10,035 nt of DNA from Sphingobacterium sp. UBA6711 (GTDB lineage: Bacteria > Bacteroidota > Bacteroidia > Sphingobacteriales > Sphingobacteriaceae): positions 4,616-14,650 of the forward strand of contig DKIT01000185.1 of the NCBI GenBank assembly GCA_002454415.1, written 5' to 3'. The notes beneath the pieces were generated by a model, which was not told the DNA's origin, did not search any database, and saw nothing but the letters and a program-made list of their open reading frames with translations. Positions within the stretch are counted from its first letter, which is position 1; every line of letters begins with the position of its first letter. Both the position numbers and the translations under genes were made by a program. This document shows, one piece after another, positions 5,990 to 10,035 of this stretch.

Positions 5990-7459
5990 CTAATTGATAG
6001 TAGGTTGCCACCACATTTTTTCATTAATCCCATCTCCCCCCATACGACTGACAGCTTCTTGGTAATTTTCTCTGTTAAGAGACTGAACAATAATTGGGTA
6101 ATTTAGCCTAACCGGCATTTTTCCATTATTTAATAACCCGGGCCCTTTATATAGATCCAACAACTGTGTTCGGCGATATTCATACCATTGTTGAAAATCG
6201 GTAAACATCATGGCATAGTATTTTTGCAAATGCACTTTTTTCAGTTTTTCAGTTTCAGGGTCAGTGTTAGAAAAAGCTACTTTTGGATTTGTTAGATAAG
6301 TTGCTGGCGCTGTTGTTCCCCAAAATTCCATAGCTGCATTTACTCCTTTCAAATTTGCGGCTGAAGCATCGACATTGGCATAACCTCTGATACCACATTC
6401 GGCTATAATAAATTGCAATTCCGCATAATTCATGATATTCCCCATCCGTGCGTCTGACTTTAATGCTGCAAGGAGTGTAGACTGGCGTTCGGGTACATTT
6501 CCCCGCGCATAACCAGACTGCATTCCACCATAGACACCGAGTGTCGCTTCAGTCGCCCATATCTTTAAACGAGGATCGCCTAGATCCATCAAATTATTAA
6601 TAAAAAATTCAGAATATCCCCTTGTACCATTAAAATCAATATCCCGCGCATTGTAATTGGGGTTCATATAGGGCTGAACATTCGTATAATACAATGCTGC
6701 CGTTTCGGCATTGCTTTGCATAATCGGATATTCGGCGACATTTGTTTCTAATATTTCCTTGATCTTCGCAACAGCATTGGCTTCAGTTTTATGGGCAACC
6801 CGCAATAGCAACCTTAAATATAAGGAGTTATTAAATTTACGCCATTTCGCCGGGTCCGAATTATAAATAGGATCCATCGCCGTGTTGGCTGACTCGACCG
6901 CAGCATTCTCTTTTAATAAAGTATTAGCTTCCTCCAATTTTCGGAAAATATCTTTATAGATATCCTCCTGTTTATCAAATTTAGGTGTAAGATTGTCTTC
7001 TGAAAAACCTTTATTACTATCAAAATACGGCACATCACCATACATATCAGTGATTAGTGAACTTACCCAGGCATCGAGAACCAAAGAGATACCCATATAA
7101 GTTTGATAACCGACCTGTTGAGCATCTTTAGCTCTTTGATATATATCTCTAATATTCGTTAGTTGCACATACCAGCCAGACCAGCTTGACTCCGATTCCG
7201 ACGGCCTAATCTCATAGCGCTGAATTTCCAAATTATCATTTACAGTGACTGTCGCCTGCATCAGTTCGTTATTGATCCTTAAGTTACGTGATAGATTAGT
7301 ACTTAACACATTGACCAAAGCTGGTGCAATCAAGCTTTGTGGCGCTACCGCAGAAACTTTATTAGGGTCGGTATTCTTTTCGACGAAATCTTTGGTACAA
7401 CTCTGGAATACCAAACTTCCGAGAACGAGTAAAAATGTTATACGGATATATTTTTTCAT
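5990..7459 (-). CDS. SusD/RagB-like nutrient-binding outer membrane lipoprotein (SusD-like_2 type)
   Basis: This 489-residue lipoprotein would form the substrate-binding lid over the neighbouring SusC channel at the outer membrane. The signal peptide is clear: MKKYIR, a hydrophobic core and lipobox VFQSC with Cys21, followed by TKDF. Sequence marks of the SusD-like_2 group are NTDPNKVSAVAPQSLIAPAL (29-48), the helical LQ-rich TPR-like region with WYVQLTNIRDIYQRAKD (about 96-112), LITDMYGDVPYFDSNKG (about 135-151), FDKQEDIYKDIFRKLEEA (about 161-178) and KWRKFNNSLYLRLLLRVAHK (about 205-224). The C-terminal region has AELQFIIAECGIRGY and QKYYAMMFTDFQQWYEYRRT, both typical. Length is normal. It starts 11 nt after the SusC stop and ends 3 nt before the DUF5689 start. 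Substrate specificity cannot be inferred from the fold. Confidence 0.93.
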   Translation of the reverse strand: MKKYIRITFLLVLGSLVFQSCTKDFVEKNTDPNKVSAVAPQSLIAPALVNVLSTNLSRNLRINNELMQATVTVNDNLEIQRYEIRPSESESSWSGWYVQLTNIRDIYQRAKDAQQVGYQTYMGISLVLDAWVSSLITDMYGDVPYFDSNKGFSEDNLTPKFDKQEDIYKDIFRKLEEANTLLKENAAVESANTAMDPIYNSDPAKWRKFNNSLYLRLLLRVAHKTEANAVAKIKEILETNVAEYPIMQSNAETAALYYTNVQPYMNPNYNARDIDFNGTRGYSEFFINNLMDLGDPRLKIWATEATLGVYGGMQSGYARGNVPERQSTLLAALKSDARMGNIMNYAELQFIIAECGIRGYANVDASAANLKGVNAAMEFWGTTAPATYLTNPKVAFSNTDPETEKLKKVHLQKYYAMMFTDFQQWYEYRRTQLLDLYKGPGLLNNGKMPVRLNYPIIVQSLNRENYQEAVSRMGGDGINEKMWWQPTIN

Positions 7460-7470
7460 AGTGTCAATAA

Positions 7471-10035
7471 TTAAAATGAAAACGATAGATTTACGCCCAT
7501 TGTTCGCGTCGAAGGAAATTGAGCGATTTCAGCTCCTTTCTCAATCCCGCTACCAGTCAAAGAGGCAAACTCCGGATCAAAGGCCGGCCATTTGGTAAAA
7601 ACAAAAAGATCCCGACCATATACACCAATGGATGCCTTTTCAATTTTGTAACGGCTCAAAAAAGATTTTGGCAAGGAATAATCCAATCTAACTTCCCGCA
7701 GTTTGACAAAGTCAGTAGAAAATGTATTTGATTCAAGATTGTCGCGATTAAAATGTCTAGCATAATAATCTCCAGCTGTTGCAACGACCGTATTTTTGCT
7801 ATAACTTCCATCTGGATTCAGGACAACACCGTCACCAATAATTCCTGTATAACGTCCGGGAAGAGTTTTTTTCAACTTTCCTTCCTCCATTAATACAGCA
7901 TGCGTCAATGAATAACCTACTCCACCAAATTGGCCGTCAAATAGGAAATTAAAGCGGAAACCTTTGTACTTGAATTCATTGCCCCATCCAAATTTCGTTG
8001 TTGGATTGGGGTTACCAATATAAGTACTTTCCTGTGCCAATACGGGTATACCATCAGCATAGATAAGCTCTCCATCAGCATTTCTTTCATATCCTAATCC
8101 CCAGATATCACCAAATCTGCGTCCTGGTATAGCCTCTATAGTACCCCGGCTACCAAACAATGTAGAAAGAACAAGTCTTCCTTCAAGGGAAGTTGGTATA
8201 GAAACAACCTTCGAATCATAATTCGTCAAGTTGCCATACATATTCCAGTTTAACTTATCTTGGCTTTTCAAAATATCTCCAGACAAGGCAATCTCAATTC
8301 CCCGATTCCTAACTTCCCCACCATTAGTGAACTTCCGTCTATAGCCGCTGGAAGGATCAACTGGTGTTTCAATCAACTGTTTTTCCATCATTGTACTGTA
8401 TACTGTCAAATCCAGTTTAATTCGGTCTTTAAACATTCGAAAGTCAGTTCCCAATTCATAAGATACAGTATTTTCAGCTTGCAAATTTTCGTCAGGAACT
8501 GTCGAAGGATTCGACAATCCGCCGTTAAATCCGATCACGCTGCTATATCCATAAAAGTTATTGTACGGTTTGGTTCCTCCTCCTCCAACTCCAGCAATAG
8601 AGGCCCGTAATTTCCAATAGTTGATTGATCTTGGCAATTCAAAGATCTGACTTAGGATAAAACTGCTATTAACCGATGGGTAATAGAAGGGCTTAACTTC
8701 ATTTCTCTTTGGAGAGGCCAAGGTGCTGGCCCAGTCTACACGCCCTGTAAAATCAATAAAATATCGGTCTTTATAACTATAATTTGCGAGACCATAAACA
8801 CTATGAATAGCATATTCTGCTCTATATGGATCATAAAGAACCCTTTCTCTAGCATTTGCAAATTTATACTGGTTCGGATAAATCAAACTATTTGCTGATG
8901 CATCATCTTTAATGTATTTGTTATTTAATAAGGCCCCCCCAGCTGAAACACCAAAACGATGATCTTCCGAGCGCTGGTTATTATACTGTAACAGAAAATC
9001 AGAGTTTCGCTCCTCGGCATAAATGGATTGTTCACGATAATAACCAAACGCATATTTATAAGTATCAAATGGGCGGGATTGCTTACGTTTATCGTAGCTC
9101 ATATCAATCCCCGTACGCAACATTAAACTAAGCTCACTGGTAAATTTATAATCCAGTTGGATATTTCCTATGAGATTATTTTTATTTTGGGCATTGACCA
9201 TATCGTAGGAAATCGTTCTCGGATTATCCAACAGATTGGAAAATGGTGTCATTTGTTCAATGCCTTCCTTCCCCGGAAGCCAATTTTGATCCAACCAAGC
9301 TGCATCAATATTCGGGACAATACCACGAACAAAATACATATAGCTCTGGTTATTGTAGCCACTGTTCGGCAGATTATCCGATCCTCTATTATTAAAATTA
9401 ATCTTAGTGGATAAGTTCAGTTTATCGGTGATCTTATTACTAAACTGCATCGCAACAGTGTGCCGATTATAGCCCATATTGGGAATAATCCACTTATTGG
9501 TTACATTCGTATATGAAAATCGTGCCGTTGTCTTATCCGTAGATCCCGAAACACTAATGGAATTAGTCGAAGTCAATTCTGTTTGGAAGAGATCTTTCCG
9601 ATTATTTTCATATGGTCGCCAAAGCGTTCGCTCGGCAGGCGTTTGTCTATAATTGGCGGGATCGTATTGGTAAAAGTACTGCCCATCAAATTTGGGTCCC
9701 CAAGCAGACGAGGTACTCAAGGTGCTTGCGCCATCTTCCGATTGTCCATAGGAATAATACAGATCCTGTCCTATAGCGCCTTGTCCATACTCATACTGAT
9801 AATCAGGCCATCTATTAATTGTGCCGATAGCCGTATTTGAATTGACAGTAACACCTATTCTATTCTGTATTCCCTTTCCTTTTTTTGTAGTAATAATGAC
9901 CGCTCCACGCGATCCTCTATATCCATAGAGCGCCGCGGCTCCAGGTCCTTTCAAAACGGACACAGATTCAATATCTTCGGGATTAATATCGGCTAGTGAA
10001 GATCCAAAATCCACGGGTGAATCGCCGTCTAAATG
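7471..10035 (-). CDS. SusC/RagA family TonB-linked outer membrane transporter, 5' partial
   Basis: The frame is open to the right edge, so the start, signal peptide, carboxypeptidase-like regulatory domain and TonB box are outside. 854 residues are visible; full proteins are usually about 1000-1100. The internal GTG at 10014 is within the conserved plug (LDGDSPVDFGSSLADINPED) and is not the start. The visible part opens with the end of the plug domain, IESVSVLKGPGAAALYGYRGSRGAVIITTKKG, the SusC signature (about nt 9880-9980), followed by a TonB-dependent beta-barrel. Barrel landmarks are YWKLRASIAGVGGGG (about 8575-8620), ENTVSYELGTDFRMFKDRIKLDLTVY (about 8400-8480), VKLREVRLDYSLPKSFL and YGRDLFVFTKWPAFDPEF (about 7570-7710). 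The protein ends in LSFSF, with the terminal phenylalanine expected of an outer-membrane barrel. It is the first visible gene of the SusC-SusD-DUF5689 operon and would import the bound ligand using TonB energy. Confidence 0.95.
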   Translation of the reverse strand, partial: HLDGDSPVDFGSSLADINPEDIESVSVLKGPGAAALYGYRGSRGAVIITTKKGKGIQNRIGVTVNSNTAIGTINRWPDYQYEYGQGAIGQDLYYSYGQSEDGASTLSTSSAWGPKFDGQYFYQYDPANYRQTPAERTLWRPYENNRKDLFQTELTSTNSISVSGSTDKTTARFSYTNVTNKWIIPNMGYNRHTVAMQFSNKITDKLNLSTKINFNNRGSDNLPNSGYNNQSYMYFVRGIVPNIDAAWLDQNWLPGKEGIEQMTPFSNLLDNPRTISYDMVNAQNKNNLIGNIQLDYKFTSELSLMLRTGIDMSYDKRKQSRPFDTYKYAFGYYREQSIYAEERNSDFLLQYNNQRSEDHRFGVSAGGALLNNKYIKDDASANSLIYPNQYKFANARERVLYDPYRAEYAIHSVYGLANYSYKDRYFIDFTGRVDWASTLASPKRNEVKPFYYPSVNSSFILSQIFELPRSINYWKLRASIAGVGGGGTKPYNNFYGYSSVIGFNGGLSNPSTVPDENLQAENTVSYELGTDFRMFKDRIKLDLTVYSTMMEKQLIETPVDPSSGYRRKFTNGGEVRNRGIEIALSGDILKSQDKLNWNMYGNLTNYDSKVVSIPTSLEGRLVLSTLFGSRGTIEAIPGRRFGDIWGLGYERNADGELIYADGIPVLAQESTYIGNPNPTTKFGWGNEFKYKGFRFNFLFDGQFGGVGYSLTHAVLMEEGKLKKTLPGRYTGIIGDGVVLNPDGSYSKNTVVATAGDYYARHFNRDNLESNTFSTDFVKLREVRLDYSLPKSFLSRYKIEKASIGVYGRDLFVFTKWPAFDPEFASLTGSGIEKGAEIAQFPSTRTMGVNLSFSF

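Noticed and set aside
7245..7598. 117-residue + strand open frame across the SusD/SusC junction
   Set aside because: It is antisense to both conserved genes, has no domain, and covers the SusD signal-peptide region and the SusC C-terminus.
8575..8600. Tandem GGA codons in susC (Val-Gly4) as a short repeat
   Set aside because: Only four GGA triplets in a loop after the conserved KLRAS strand, where glycine is common in this family. It is too short to call a repeat array.
8260..8610. 116-residue + strand open frame within susC
   Set aside because: Antisense to conserved barrel codons, with low-complexity serine runs that mirror the GGA codons. No sign of a real gene.
8934..8940. Run of seven C (G7 on the coding strand) in susC, as a possible phase-variation tract
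   Set aside because: Seven bases is short for slippage-based switching. It encodes an ordinary Gly-Gly-Ala and the frame is intact.
1..10035. Defence island, CRISPR array, prophage, insertion sequence, tRNA or toxin-antitoxin system
   Set aside because: No direct-repeat arrays, transposase or integrase motifs, cloverleaf sequences or small paired toxin-like genes were seen on either strand. All large frames are explained by the listed families.

Overview
The window looks like a chromosomal segment of a Bacteroidota bacterium, most likely from the Sphingobacteriaceae (Sphingobacterium-like). The evidence is a SusC/SusD pair with a DUF5689 lipoprotein, lipoproteins with acidic residues just after the lipid-bearing cysteine, a TAnnTTTG-type promoter (TAACTTTG), AT-rich spacers and no strong Shine-Dalgarno sequences. 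The genus is an inference; there is no rRNA or other marker gene here.

Left part (1-2658, + strand): the end of a surface-glycan biosynthesis operon. In order it holds a GT56 (WecF-like) glycosyltransferase cut by the left edge, a GT-A-type glycosyltransferase of the group often labelled HlpA-like, a GT2 glycosyltransferase and a small DUF3820 protein. Spacings are 4 nt, 5 nt and a 1-nt TAATG overlap, so they are probably co-transcribed. The three transferases would each add a sugar to a lipid-linked O-antigen- or capsule-like glycan. The DUF3820 protein has no known role.

Middle (2659-4726): a promoter, then trhO (tRNA U34 5-hydroxylation) on the + strand. It converges on a DUF937 gene on the - strand. 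An 11-bp hairpin flanked by A/T tracts lies between them and probably terminates both. A second hairpin upstream of the DUF937 gene ends the operon to its right.

Right part (4674-10035, - strand): a nutrient-uptake operon read from right to left. It encodes a SusC/RagA TonB-dependent outer-membrane transporter (5' end outside the window), a SusD-like lipoprotein and a DUF5689 lipoprotein with a C-terminal beta-rich domain, with gaps of 11 and 3 nt. SusC and SusD would form the lidded outer-membrane importer, and the third protein would be an accessory surface binder. No glycoside hydrolase, polysaccharide lyase, protease or regulator is in view, so the substrate cannot be assigned.

I found no CRISPR array, insertion sequence, phage gene, tRNA or toxin-antitoxin pair, and no clear undescribed system. 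The points most worth a second look are the SusCD-DUF5689 operon of unknown substrate, the DUF3820 gene coupled to a glycosyltransferase, the repeat structure of the DUF937 protein and an inverted repeat over its stop codon.
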